A stretch of 64,000 bases of DNA from Xylanimonas oleitrophica (GTDB taxonomy: Bacteria; Actinomycetota; Actinomycetes; Actinomycetales; Cellulomonadaceae): assembly GCF_003244315.1 (NCBI RefSeq), contig NZ_QKWH01000006.1:62001-126000 (forward strand), given 5' to 3'. Shown piece after piece: positions 49,702 through 57,762 of this stretch; the first letter of the stretch is position 1, and each line of letters opens with the position of its first letter. Made by a program: the position numbers and the translations under genes. Under the pieces are notes generated by a model, which saw nothing but the letters and a program-made list of their open reading frames with translations, was not told where the DNA came from and made no database searches.

Positions 49702-50379
49702 TCAGCTGCAGCTCCACGCGGGCTCCTGCCGGCCGCCGCACGTCTCGCCGAACTGCTCGTACTCGCTGCCGATCTCGGACGACTCGTAGAGGTCGTCGCA
49801 GGCCGCCATGTCCCCGGCGGCGCAGCCGTCCCACAGGGCGTCGAGCGTCGCGTTGTCGCCGTACGTCTGGCCCTGCTCGAACCCGTCGTCCTCCAGCAGC
49901 GCCCACCCACCTGCGGCCCCCAGGCCCAGGAGCATGAGGACGACGAGGAACGCGCCCACCACGATGCTGATCCCGCCGAGCACGATGCCGGCGACCGCCA
50001 GGCCCTTGCCCTGGCGGCCGGTGTTCCTGACCCGGTTGAGGCCCACGATGCCGAGCACCACGGGGACCACGCCGAGGCCGAGGACGCCGGTGACGAGCGC
50101 GGCGATCGAGACGCCGTCGGTGCCCTGGCTCTGCAGGGTGCCGTAGAAGCCGCCGGGCGGGGAGTCGTAGGGGCTCGTCTGCGACGCGGCGTAGGGGGTC
50201 GCGGCGCCGGGGGAGGTGGCGTGCGGTGAGGCGCCGGGAGCCTGCTGGGTGCTGCCGGACGGGTCGGTGGCGCCCTGCGGCGGGGTCGCAGGGCTGTACG
50301 GCCCGGTGCTGTGCGGCCCGGTGCTGTACGGCTCGGGGCGGTCGGGCTGCGACGGGGTGGGGCGGTACGGGTCGGACAC
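49702..50379 (-). CDS. DUF4190 membrane protein with C-terminal Cys motif (paralogue 2)
   Basis: 225 residues. Same architecture as the adjacent paralogue with a longer Pro/Ser/Thr/Tyr-rich N terminus (YSTG repeats, about 80 residues), the DUF4190 helices VSIAALVTGVLGLGVVPVVL and GLAVAGIVLGGISIVV, and the Cys motif YGDNATLDALWDGCAAGD then GETCGGR. The GTG at 50379 is chosen because GAAGGAGAG precedes it; an in-frame ATG lies seven codons upstream. The gap of 142 bp to the paralogue contains no gene. Confidence 0.8.
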   Translation of the reverse strand: MSDPYRPTPSQPDRPEPYSTGPHSTGPYSPATPPQGATDPSGSTQQAPGASPHATSPGAATPYAASQTSPYDSPPGGFYGTLQSQGTDGVSIAALVTGVLGLGVVPVVLGIVGLNRVRNTGRQGKGLAVAGIVLGGISIVVGAFLVVLMLLGLGAAGGWALLEDDGFEQGQTYGDNATLDALWDGCAAGDMAACDDLYESSEIGSEYEQFGETCGGRQEPAWSCS

Positions 50380-50534
50380 GGTCTCTCCTTCGGTCGGCAC
50401 AGTGTGGCGCGCGGGGGGTGGCGGACGTGGTGTGCGCCCAGGTGGTGGGCGGGTGAAGAACCTTCGTCCACGATTCGGTCACATGGTGGGACCGCATCGT
50501 GAGACGCCGGTTGTGGGTCTCTGGCCGCGCTGCC

Positions 50535-50576
50535 TAGCGTGCAGTCCGAAGGTTGGGACGTTCTCAAATAATGAGA
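50535..50576 (+). promoter_or_regulatory. TAGCGT promoter box and downstream inverted repeat of the organosulfur operon
   Basis: TAGCGT at 50535-50540 matches the -10 form used elsewhere in the window. TCTCA-AATAA-TGAGA (50562-50576) is an AT-centred inverted repeat, striking in this GC-rich DNA, located just downstream of the likely transcription start; a repressor site is plausible. Confidence 0.45.
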
Positions 50577-50608
50577 TGCCCAGGTGTCGACGACCGAGGA
50601 GGAACGCC

Positions 50609-50692
50609 GTGCGCAGCACCCAGCCCGCCCCGCGCCCCGCCGTCGGCCGTGCCCTGCCCTGCTGTCGAATGCAGCCCCGCGCCGGCAGGTGA
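50609..50692 (+). CDS. Cysteine-containing leader peptide (27 residues)
   Basis: GTG-initiated ORF with a strong GAGGAGGAA site and spacing of 5 nt. The 27-residue product ends ALPCCRMQPRAGR; the two Cys codons (TGC TGT, 50660-50665) are adjacent and rare in this DNA. It ends 100 bp before the sulfonate-transporter ATPase. In mycobacteria, short ORFs with runs of Cys codons act as cysteine-responsive attenuators of sulfur operons; the arrangement here suggests the same, although there are only two Cys codons and the downstream helices (50698-50714, 50760-50773) are modest. Confidence 0.5.
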   Translation: MRSTQPAPRPAVGRALPCCRMQPRAGR

Positions 50693-50792
50693 CGCGACGG
50701 CCCCGCGTGGGCCGCGACCTCCGGCGCCGCCGCCCCCGCGGCCGCCCGGAACCCCCGGTGGTCGTGCACGACCGAGACCCCAGGACGTCACC

Positions 50793-51692
50793 ATGACCAG
50801 CACGCTCAGCCCGCTCTCCACCGAGGCTCCTGGCACCGCCGCCCGGTCCGCCCCCGGCACCGCCCACGCCGTCACCGTCGAGGCCGTCGAGCGGACCTTC
50901 GCCACCCCCACCGGTCCGCGGCAGGTGCTGCGTGGCCTCGACATCACCCTGCGCGCCGGGGAGATCGTCGCGATCGTGGGCCCCTCCGGCTGCGGCAAGT
51001 CCACGCTCCTGCGCCAGGTCAGCGGCCTCGACACCCCGACGTCGGGCCGCATCCTGCTGGACGGGACGCCCGTCGTCGCCACCGACCCGCGCACCGCCGT
51101 CGCCTTCCAGGAGCCCCGGCTGCTGCCGTGGCGCACGCTCGCCCAGAACGTCGCCCTCGGGCTGCCCCGCGCAGGGGCAGGCGTGGGCACCCGCCGCCAG
51201 GCCCGCCAGGAGCGCGACGAGCGCGTGGCCGAGCTGCTGCGCCTGGTGGGCCTGGAGGCGTCCGCCGACCTGCGGCCCCGCCAGGTCTCCGGCGGCATGG
51301 CCCAGCGCGCGTCGCTCGCCCGAGCCCTGGCCCGCAACCCCGGCGTGCTGCTGCTCGACGAGCCGTTCGGTGCCCTCGACGCCCTGACCCGCCTGCGGAT
51401 GCAGGACCTCCTGCTGGAGATCCACGCCGCGCAGCCCACCACCGTGCTGCTGGTGACGCACGACGTCGAGGAGGCGCTGTACCTCGCGGACCGCGTGCTG
51501 CTGCTGCGCTCGCTCGCCACCCCCTCCGCCGTACCAGGACCAGCGCCCGGCCCCGCAGGCTCTGACGCCGGGAGCCTCGCCCGCGTCGTCGACGTGCCCG
51601 GCGCCCGCCCCCGCGACCGCGCCGACCGCCAGCTCGCCGAGCTGCGGGCCGAGCTCCTCGAAGGGCTCGGCGTCGACACCCACCACGGCTGA
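50793..51692 (+). CDS. Sulfonate/nitrate/taurine-type ABC transporter, ATP-binding protein
   Basis: 299 residues: Walker A GPSGCGKST, Q-loop AVAFQEPRLLPWRTLAQNV (the RLLPW form is typical of SsuB/TauB), signature VSGGMAQRASLARALARN, Walker B VLLLDEPFGALDALTR and H-loop LLVTHDVEEALYLADRV. N-terminal Ser/Thr/Ala-rich extension of about 28 residues. First structural gene of the organosulfur operon. The ATG is preceded by CCCAGGACGTCACC with only a weak ribosome-binding site, which fits control by the upstream leader. Confidence 0.9.
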   Translation: MTSTLSPLSTEAPGTAARSAPGTAHAVTVEAVERTFATPTGPRQVLRGLDITLRAGEIVAIVGPSGCGKSTLLRQVSGLDTPTSGRILLDGTPVVATDPRTAVAFQEPRLLPWRTLAQNVALGLPRAGAGVGTRRQARQERDERVAELLRLVGLEASADLRPRQVSGGMAQRASLARALARNPGVLLLDEPFGALDALTRLRMQDLLLEIHAAQPTTVLLVTHDVEEALYLADRVLLLRSLATPSAVPGPAPGPAGSDAGSLARVVDVPGARPRDRADRQLAELRAELLEGLGVDTHHG

Positions 51693-51715
51693 CCGGCCCC
51701 ACCGGCCCACGGCCC

Positions 51716-51766
51716 CGTACCCCGCACGCACCCGTACCCCGCACGCACCCGTACCCCGCACGCACC
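51716..51766 (+). repeat. Three perfect tandem copies of a 17-bp unit
   Basis: CGTACCCCGCACGCACC at 51716-51732, 51733-51749 and 51750-51766, filling most of the space between the ATPase and binding-protein genes and ending 12 bp before the ATG. It is C/A-rich and unable to fold, possibly a ribosome-loading spacer or recent slippage. Confidence 0.85.
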
Positions 51767-51778
51767 GAAGGAACCCCC

Positions 51779-52804
51779 ATGCGCAACCGCACCGCACGCC
51801 TCGCCACCGCCGTCGGCCTCGCCGCCGCGACCATGCTGGCGTCGGCCGGCTGCGTCGCGGGGGAGAGCGGGCCGGCAGCGGCCGGTGCCGCCGAGGGCTC
51901 CGAGTGGAGCACCACCGAGCTCACCATCGACTTCGCCACCTACAACCCGCTCAGCCTCGTGGTGCGGGACCAGGGGCTCATCGAGGAGCGGCTCGGCGAC
52001 TCCGTCGAGGTCACCTGGCTGCAGTCCGCCGGCTCCAACAAGGCCAACGAGGCGCTGCGCTCCGGGGCGCTCGACGTCGGCTCCACCGCCGGGTCGGCCG
52101 CGCTGCTCGCCCGCGCCAACGGCTCGCCCATCAAGACGATCGACGTGTACAGCCAGCCCGAGTGGGCCGCCATCGCCGTGAGCCCCGACTCGGGCATCAC
52201 GTCGGTCGCCGACCTGGCCGGCCGGTCCGTGGCCGCCACCAAGGGCACCGACCCGTACTTCTTCCTCCTCCAGGCGCTCGAGGAGGCCGGCGTGGACCCC
52301 GCCTCCGTCGAGGTGCAGAACCTCCAGCACGCCGACGGCCGGGCCGCGCTCGACAACGGCTCCGTGGATGCCTGGTCCGGGCTGGACCCGATCCTGGCCG
52401 CCGCTGAGCACGAGTCCGGCGCCGAGCTGCTCTACCGCAACGTCGACTTCAACACCTACGGCTTCCTCAACGCGACGGAGGACTTCGTGGAGAACCACCC
52501 CGACGTCGCGCAGGTCGTGGTCGACGCCTACGAGGAGGCGCGCGCCTGGGCGATCGAGAACCCGGAGCAGGTGTCCGCCCTGCTGGCCGAGGTCGCGGGC
52601 ATCGCGCCGGAGGTCGCCACCACCGTGATCGAGGAGCGCACCCACCTGGACATCGACCCCGTGCCGGGCGACGCCCAGCGCCAGGTGCTCGAGGTGGTGG
52701 GCCCGATCTTCGTGGAGAACGGCGACGTCGCCTCGCAGGAGGCCGTGGACGCCGCCCTCGGGTCCCTGTTCGAGACCCGGTTCGCGCAGGAGGCGGTGTC
52801 CTGA
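51779..52804 (+). CDS. Sulfonate/nitrate-type ABC transporter substrate-binding lipoprotein
   Basis: 341 residues. Lipobox SAGC at about residue 25, then a SsuA/TauA/NMT1-like two-lobe domain: IDFATYNPLSLVVRDQGLIEE, WLQSAGSNKANEALRSGALD, AAIAVSPDSGITSVADLAGRSVAATKGTD split across both lobes, and a C-terminal helical region. Binds sulfonates or related oxoanions outside the cell. GAAGGAACCCCC precedes the ATG. The stop overlaps the permease start (ATGATG region at 52804). Confidence 0.88.
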   Translation: MRNRTARLATAVGLAAATMLASAGCVAGESGPAAAGAAEGSEWSTTELTIDFATYNPLSLVVRDQGLIEERLGDSVEVTWLQSAGSNKANEALRSGALDVGSTAGSAALLARANGSPIKTIDVYSQPEWAAIAVSPDSGITSVADLAGRSVAATKGTDPYFFLLQALEEAGVDPASVEVQNLQHADGRAALDNGSVDAWSGLDPILAAAEHESGAELLYRNVDFNTYGFLNATEDFVENHPDVAQVVVDAYEEARAWAIENPEQVSALLAEVAGIAPEVATTVIEERTHLDIDPVPGDAQRQVLEVVGPIFVENGDVASQEAVDAALGSLFETRFAQEAVS

Positions 52805-53703
52805 TGTCGGCGCCCGTCCCCGACGTCCGCAGCGACCTGGTCGACCCGCCGCGCGAGGTCACGCACGTCGGTCCCGGCCGTGGCGGCCAGGTGAGTGCCG
52901 CCGACGTCGCGGCCGGCCCGACGGCGGCCGGCGCCCGCCCCGGCCTGCTCTCCCGCCGCGGCGCGGTGGTCACCCTCGGGCTGGTGGTGCCGGTGGTGCT
53001 GCTCGCCGCCTGGCAGGCGGTCACGGCCTCCGGGCTGGTGCCGCCTTACCAGCTTCCCGGGCCGCTGGCGGTGTGGGACGCCGCCGTCGACCTCGTGCAG
53101 CGCGGCCAGCTCGGCACCCACGTGGCCATCTCGACCCAGCGCGTGCTGATCGGCTTCGCCATCGGTGCGCTCGCGGGCCTGGCGGTGGGTGCCGTCGTCG
53201 GGCTCTCCCGCCTGGGGGACGTGCTGCTGGGCCCCACCCTCGCGGCGATCCGCGCGGTGCCGTCCCTGGCGTGGGTGCCGCTGCTGATCCTGTGGCTCAG
53301 GATCGGCGAGGAGTCCAAGCTGACGCTCATCGCGATCGGTGCGTTCTTCCCCGTGTACACCACCGTCTCGGCGGCGCTGCGGCACGTGGACCCGCAGCTC
53401 GTGGAGGCCGGGCGGTCCTTCGGGTTCCACGGGTGGTCCCTGTTCCGCACCGTGCAGCTCCCGGCGGTGCTGCCGTCGCTCGTCTCCGGCCTGCGGCTGG
53501 CGCTGGCCCAGGCGTGGCTGTTCCTCGTCGCGGCCGAGCTCATCGCGTCGTCGATGGGCCTGGGCTACCTGCTGACGGACTCGCAGCAGAACGGTCGGGT
53601 GGATCGCATCCTCCTGGCGATCGTGCTGCTGGCGCTGCTCGGCACCGTGACGAACGCGGTGGTGGGCCTCGTGGAGAAGAGGCTGCTGCGGAGGTGGGCA
53701 TGA
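52804..53703 (+). CDS. Sulfonate/nitrate-type ABC transporter permease
   Basis: 299 residues with six helices after a 55-residue hydrophilic N terminus. The BPD-type coupling loop VEAGRSFGFHGWSLFRTVQLP and AIRAVPSLAWVPLLILWLRIGE are characteristic of SsuC/TauC. LVAAELIASSMGLGYLL follows. Downstream ATGA overlap with the acyl-CoA synthetase gene indicates one operon. Confidence 0.9.
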   Translation: MSAPVPDVRSDLVDPPREVTHVGPGRGGQVSAADVAAGPTAAGARPGLLSRRGAVVTLGLVVPVVLLAAWQAVTASGLVPPYQLPGPLAVWDAAVDLVQRGQLGTHVAISTQRVLIGFAIGALAGLAVGAVVGLSRLGDVLLGPTLAAIRAVPSLAWVPLLILWLRIGEESKLTLIAIGAFFPVYTTVSAALRHVDPQLVEAGRSFGFHGWSLFRTVQLPAVLPSLVSGLRLALAQAWLFLVAAELIASSMGLGYLLTDSQQNGRVDRILLAIVLLALLGTVTNAVVGLVEKRLLRRWA

Positions 53704-55763
53704 GCGCCGCACCCCAGCTGGTCGCGGAGGCGCGCCTGGTCGAGTCGCGCGTCTACCCGCCGCCGGGCGCCTTCGCCGCGCAGGCCAACGTGGGCCCCGA
53801 CGTCTACGCCTCTGCCGCCGCCGACCCTGTGGCGTTCTGGGAGGAGGCGGCGCGCCGCCTCGACTGGCACACCCCGTGGCACACCGCGCACACGTGGTCC
53901 CCTCCGGTGCACGACGACGCCACCGGGGACCTGACGGTCCCCCGCGCCACCTGGTTCGACGGTGGCCGGCTCAACGTGGCCGTCAACTGCGTGGACCGGC
54001 ACGTCGCGGCCGGCCGTGGCGGCAAGGTGGCCCTCTACTTCGAGGGCGAGCCCGGTGATCGCCAGGCGGTCACGTACGCCGACCTCCAGCGCCGGGTGGC
54101 ACAGGCCGCCCACGCCCTCACGGAGCTCGGCATCGGCCCCGGCGACCGCGTGGTGGTCTACCTGCCCGTGCTCGTGGAGACCGTCGTGGTCGCGCTCGCC
54201 TGCGCGCGCGTCGGCGCCGTCCACAGCCTCGTCTTCGGCGGGTTCTCCGCCGAGGCCGTGCGGTTCCGGCTCCAGGACACGGGCGCGAAGCTGCTCGTCA
54301 CCAGCGACGGCCAGTTCCGGCGCGGCAAGGCCGTCGAGGTCAAGTCGGCCGCCGACGCCGCGGCAGCCGGCCTCGACCACGTGGAGCACGTGCTCGTGCT
54401 GCGCCGCACCGGCGACGCCCTGGGCACCGACGTGCCGTGGACCGAGGGGCGCGACGTGTGGTGGCACGACGTCGTCGACCCCCAGCCCGAGACGCACGAG
54501 CCGGAGTTCTTCGACGCCGAGCACCCGCTGTTCGTCATCTACACCTCCGGAACCACCGGCAGGCCCAAGGGGCTCGTCCACACCTCCGGCGGCTACCTCA
54601 CGCACGCGAGCTGGTCCCACTGGGCGGTGTTCGACGCCAAGCCCGACGACGTCCACTGGTGCACCGCCGACCTCGCCTGGGTCACCGCCCACACCTACGA
54701 GATCTACGGGCCGCTCTCCAACGGGCTCACGCAGGTGATCTACGAGGGCACGCCCGACGCCCCGCACCGCGAGCGCCACCTGGAGATCATCGAGCGCTAC
54801 GGCGTCACGGTGTACTACACGGCGCCCACCCTGATCCGCACGTTCATGACGTGGTTCGGGGACGCGCTGCCCGCCCGAGACGACGGCACGGCCTACGACC
54901 TGTCGTCGGTGCGCCTGCTCGGCACCGTGGGGGAGGCGATCAACCCCGAGGCGTGGGTGTGGTTCCGCCGCACGTTCGGCCGGGACGAGACGCCCGTGGT
55001 GGACACGTGGTGGCAGTCGGAGACGGGCGCCGCGATGGTGGTGCCGCTGCCGGGCGTCACGGTGCTCAAGCCGGGCTCGGCCACGGTGGCGCTGCCCGGC
55101 ATCGACACCGCGGTGGTGGACGACGACGGCCGGCCCGTGGGCCCCGGCCGTGCGGGCACGCTCGTGGTGCGGCGGCCCTGGCCGGGCATGGCCCGCACGG
55201 TGTGGGGCGACCCGGAGCGCTACCGCGACTCCTACTGGCGGGCGTTCGCCGGCAAGGGCGAGCACGGCGGCTACTACGTGGCCGGCGACGGCGCCACGCT
55301 CGACGACGACGGGTACCTGTGGGTGCTCGGGCGGCTCGACGACGTCGTCAACGTGTCCGGCCACCGGCTGAGCACCATCGAGATCGAGTCGGCCCTCGTG
55401 GCGCACCCGGCCGTGGGCGAGGCCGGCGTGGCGGGCGTGCAGGACCCGGTGACGGGGCAGGCGGTGGCGGCGTTCGTGACGCCGTCGGGCGCCGGTGCTC
55501 CGGACGCCGACGCGCTGCGGGCCGCCGTCGCCACCGCCATCGGGCCCGTCGCCAAGCCGCGGCACGTCGTCGTCGTGCCCGAGCTGCCCAAGACCCGCAG
55601 CGGCAAGATCCTGCGCCGACTGCTCGCCCAGCTCTGGGACGGCCACGAGCTCGGCGACACCACCTCGCTGCAGAACCCGTGGGCCGTGGACGCCGTGCGC
55701 GACGCCGTCGCGCAGCACCGCGCCCAGACCCCGCAGCACCACCCCGAGAGAAGGACCGCATGA
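53700..55763 (+). CDS. Acetyl/acyl-CoA synthetase (AMP-forming)
   Basis: 687 residues. Core motifs of the acetyl/propionyl-CoA synthetase group are clear: ACS N-terminal FWEEAARRLDWHTPW, GDRVVVYLPVLVETVVVALA, P-loop-like YTSGTTGRPKGLVHTSGGYL, TADLAWVTAHTYEIYGPLSNG, VVDTWWQSETGAAMV, and the A10 acetylatable lysine in RSGKILRRLL. It converts a short carboxylate to its CoA ester. Unusual context: embedded between a sulfonate transporter and MetY, so the acid may be the carbon backbone left after removal of sulfur from an imported sulfonate (inference). GTG-free ATGA overlaps at both ends. Confidence 0.9.
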   Translation: MSAAPQLVAEARLVESRVYPPPGAFAAQANVGPDVYASAAADPVAFWEEAARRLDWHTPWHTAHTWSPPVHDDATGDLTVPRATWFDGGRLNVAVNCVDRHVAAGRGGKVALYFEGEPGDRQAVTYADLQRRVAQAAHALTELGIGPGDRVVVYLPVLVETVVVALACARVGAVHSLVFGGFSAEAVRFRLQDTGAKLLVTSDGQFRRGKAVEVKSAADAAAAGLDHVEHVLVLRRTGDALGTDVPWTEGRDVWWHDVVDPQPETHEPEFFDAEHPLFVIYTSGTTGRPKGLVHTSGGYLTHASWSHWAVFDAKPDDVHWCTADLAWVTAHTYEIYGPLSNGLTQVIYEGTPDAPHRERHLEIIERYGVTVYYTAPTLIRTFMTWFGDALPARDDGTAYDLSSVRLLGTVGEAINPEAWVWFRRTFGRDETPVVDTWWQSETGAAMVVPLPGVTVLKPGSATVALPGIDTAVVDDDGRPVGPGRAGTLVVRRPWPGMARTVWGDPERYRDSYWRAFAGKGEHGGYYVAGDGATLDDDGYLWVLGRLDDVVNVSGHRLSTIEIESALVAHPAVGEAGVAGVQDPVTGQAVAAFVTPSGAGAPDADALRAAVATAIGPVAKPRHVVVVPELPKTRSGKILRRLLAQLWDGHELGDTTSLQNPWAVDAVRDAVAQHRAQTPQHHPERRTA

Positions 55764-57082
55764 GCGACCACCGCTTCGGCTTCCGCACGCGTGCCCTGCA
55801 CGCCGGCGGCATCCCCGACGCCACCACCGGCGCCCGCGCCGTGCCGATCTACCAGACGACGTCGTTCGTGTTCGACGGCACGGACGACGCCGCCAACCTG
55901 TTCGCGCTGCAGAAGTACGGCAACATCTACAGCCGCATCGGCAACCCCACCGTGGCGGCGCTGGAGGAGCGCCTCGCCTCCCTCGAGGGCGGCATCGGGG
56001 CGGTCGCGACGGCGTCGGGCATGAGCGCCGAGTTCGTCACCTTCGCCGCGCTGGTGGGCGCCGGGGACCACGTGGTGGCCTCCGCGCAGCTCTACGGCGG
56101 CACCGTCACCCAGCTCGACGTCACGCTCCGGCGCTTCGGCGTCGAGACCACGTTCGTGCCCGGCACCGACCCGGCCGACTTCGCCGCCGCGATCCGGCCC
56201 GAGACCAAGGTGCTGTACACCGAGGTCGTCGCCAACCCGTCGGGCGAGATCGCGGACCTCGAAGGGCTGGCCGCCGTCGCGCACGAGGCGGGCATCCCGC
56301 TCGTCGTCGACGCCACCCTCGCCACCCCCTACCTGGTGCGGCCCATCGAGCACGGCGCCGACATCGTCATCCACTCGGTCACCAAGTTCCTCGGCGGGCA
56401 CGGCACCACCCTCGGCGGCGTCGTCGTCGAGGCCGGCCGGTTCGACTGGGGCAACGGGAAGTTCCCGCAGATGACCGAGCCCGTGGCGTCCTACGGCGGC
56501 GTGAGCTGGTGGGGCAACTTCGGCGAGTACGGGTTCCTCACCAAGCTGCGCTCCGAGCAGCTGCGGGACATCGGCCCGGCCCTGTCCCCGCAGTCGGCGT
56601 TCACGCTGCTCCAGGGTGTCGAGACGCTGCCGCAGCGCCTGGACGCGCACCTCGCCAACGCCCGTGCGGTCGCCGAGTGGCTCGAGGCGGACCCGCGCGT
56701 CGCCTACGTCTCCTGGGCCGGCCTGCCCTCGCACCCGCACCACGAGCGGGCACAGAAGTACCTGCCGCTGGGGCCGGGCTCGGTGTTCGCGTTCGGGGTG
56801 AGGCCGGGTGCCGGGGCGGAGGGGCCCGACGCCGCGCGCGACGCCGGCCGCGCCTTCATCGAGGCGCTCCAGCTCGCCTCCCACCTGGCCAACGTGGGTG
56901 ACGCCCGCACCCTGGTGATCCACCCGGCGTCGACCACGCACCAGCAGCTCGCCCCCGAGCAGCTCGCCGCCGCGGGCGTGCCCGCCGACCTGGTGCGCAT
57001 CTCCGTGGGCCTGGAGGACGTGGAGGACATCCTGTGGGACCTGGACCAGGCCCTGACCAAGGCGACGGGAGAGGTCCGATGA
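55760..57082 (+). CDS. metY: O-acetylhomoserine sulfhydrylase
   Basis: 440 residues, PLP enzyme of the Cys/Met metabolism family, converting O-acetylhomoserine plus sulfide to homocysteine. Marks: YQTTSFVFDGTDDAANLFA, YSRIGNPTVAALEERLASLEGG, the NPSGEIADLEGLA loop, PLP lysine in SVTKFLGGHGTTLGG, and VGDARTLVIHPASTTHQQL. Length and the W-rich insertion SYGGVSWWGNFGEYGF match the MetY (O-acetylhomoserine) branch rather than MetB/MetZ. Assimilation of sulfur released from the imported sulfonate fits the operon. Overlaps the upstream gene by ATGA and the next gene by ATGA. Confidence 0.93.
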   Translation: MSDHRFGFRTRALHAGGIPDATTGARAVPIYQTTSFVFDGTDDAANLFALQKYGNIYSRIGNPTVAALEERLASLEGGIGAVATASGMSAEFVTFAALVGAGDHVVASAQLYGGTVTQLDVTLRRFGVETTFVPGTDPADFAAAIRPETKVLYTEVVANPSGEIADLEGLAAVAHEAGIPLVVDATLATPYLVRPIEHGADIVIHSVTKFLGGHGTTLGGVVVEAGRFDWGNGKFPQMTEPVASYGGVSWWGNFGEYGFLTKLRSEQLRDIGPALSPQSAFTLLQGVETLPQRLDAHLANARAVAEWLEADPRVAYVSWAGLPSHPHHERAQKYLPLGPGSVFAFGVRPGAGAEGPDAARDAGRAFIEALQLASHLANVGDARTLVIHPASTTHQQLAPEQLAAAGVPADLVRISVGLEDVEDILWDLDQALTKATGEVR

Positions 57083-57576
57083 GCGGCACGACGACGGCCC
57101 GCACGTGGCAGGGGCCCAGCGCGCCCGAGCGCCTCGCGATCCTGCGGTCCACCAAGAGCATCGCCATCGTGGGCGCGAGCGACAACCCCTCGCGGGCCAG
57201 CTACTTCGTCGCCACCTACCTGCTGTCCAGCTCGCCGTACGACGTGTACTTCGTCAACCCGCGCGCCACCACCATCCTCGGGCGGCCGGTGTACAAGTCC
57301 CTCGCGGACCTGCCCGTGGTGCCCGACCTGGTCGACGTGTTCCGCCGGCACGACGACCTGCCGGGCGTGGCCCAGGAGGCCGTCGACGTCGGGGCCAAGA
57401 CGCTGTGGCTGCAGCTCGGCTCGTGGAACGAGGAGGCTGCCGGGGTCGCGGAGGCCGCCGGGCTGAAGGTGGTCATGGACCGCTGCGTGAAGATCGAGCA
57501 CGCCCGGTTCCACGGCGGGCTGCACCTGGCCGGGTTCGACACCGGGGTGATCAGCAGCCGCCGCGCCCCCGCCTGA
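57079..57576 (+). CDS. CoA-binding protein (YccU-type)
   Basis: 165 residues with one CoA-binding Rossmann-like domain: STKSIAIVGASDNPSRASYFVA (nucleotide loop), YDVYFVNPRATTILGRPVYKSL, and GAKTLWLQLGSWNEEAAGVA, CVKIEHAR near the end. Such YccU-like proteins are found next to MetY in several actinobacteria; role unknown, perhaps a sensor of acyl-CoA made by the synthetase two genes upstream. Last gene of the operon; a perfect palindrome starts 11 bp after its stop. Confidence 0.88.
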   Translation: MSGTTTARTWQGPSAPERLAILRSTKSIAIVGASDNPSRASYFVATYLLSSSPYDVYFVNPRATTILGRPVYKSLADLPVVPDLVDVFRRHDDLPGVAQEAVDVGAKTLWLQLGSWNEEAAGVAEAAGLKVVMDRCVKIEHARFHGGLHLAGFDTGVISSRRAPA

Positions 57577-57586
57577 CCCCCCCTCG

Positions 57587-57651
57587 CCGTTGTGGGCGGG
57601 AGACTCGCCGCAATCCCGACCGGATTGCGGCGAGTCTCCCGCCCACAACGG
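57587..57651. repeat. Palindromic repeat copy 1 (30-bp perfect stem)
   Basis: Arms 57587-57616 and 57622-57651 pair perfectly; loop CGACC. The core TGTGGGCGGGAGACTCGCCG is shared with copy 2 at 58679. It can end the MetY-YccU transcript, but the near-identity with copy 2 makes it a repeat family rather than an ordinary terminator. Confidence 0.92.
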
Positions 57652-57700
57652 GGACGGGGCGCGGTCTCGTGCTCGTCCACGGACGGCTCCGTGCGTAGGG

Positions 57701-57710
57701 CTGTCCACAG
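57701..57710 (+). promoter_or_regulatory. DnaA-box-like sequence (CTGTCCACAG)
   Basis: CTGTCCACA matches the actinobacterial DnaA box TTGTCCACA at eight of nine positions, 53 bp upstream of the DUF559 gene start. It is single and of unknown significance. Confidence 0.3.
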
Positions 57711-57762
57711 ATCGCGTCTCGACGCCGGCCCGGCGACGGCAGGCTCCGGCACCGTCCCCGGC

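Larger units (their letters stand above)
50380..50792. other. 413-bp intergenic region: sulfur-operon leader
   Basis: Holds, in order, a TAGCGT -10 box, the inverted repeat TCTCA-N5-TGAGA, the short Cys-Cys leader ORF (50609-50692), a small stem at 50698-50714 and a perfect 14-bp palindrome at 50760-50773, before the ATPase start at 50793. No other gene is seen. Confidence 0.6.

Noticed and set aside
53565-55742. A 725-codon open frame antisense to the acyl-CoA synthetase
   Set aside because: Same reason: a shadow of strong third-position GC in the real gene.
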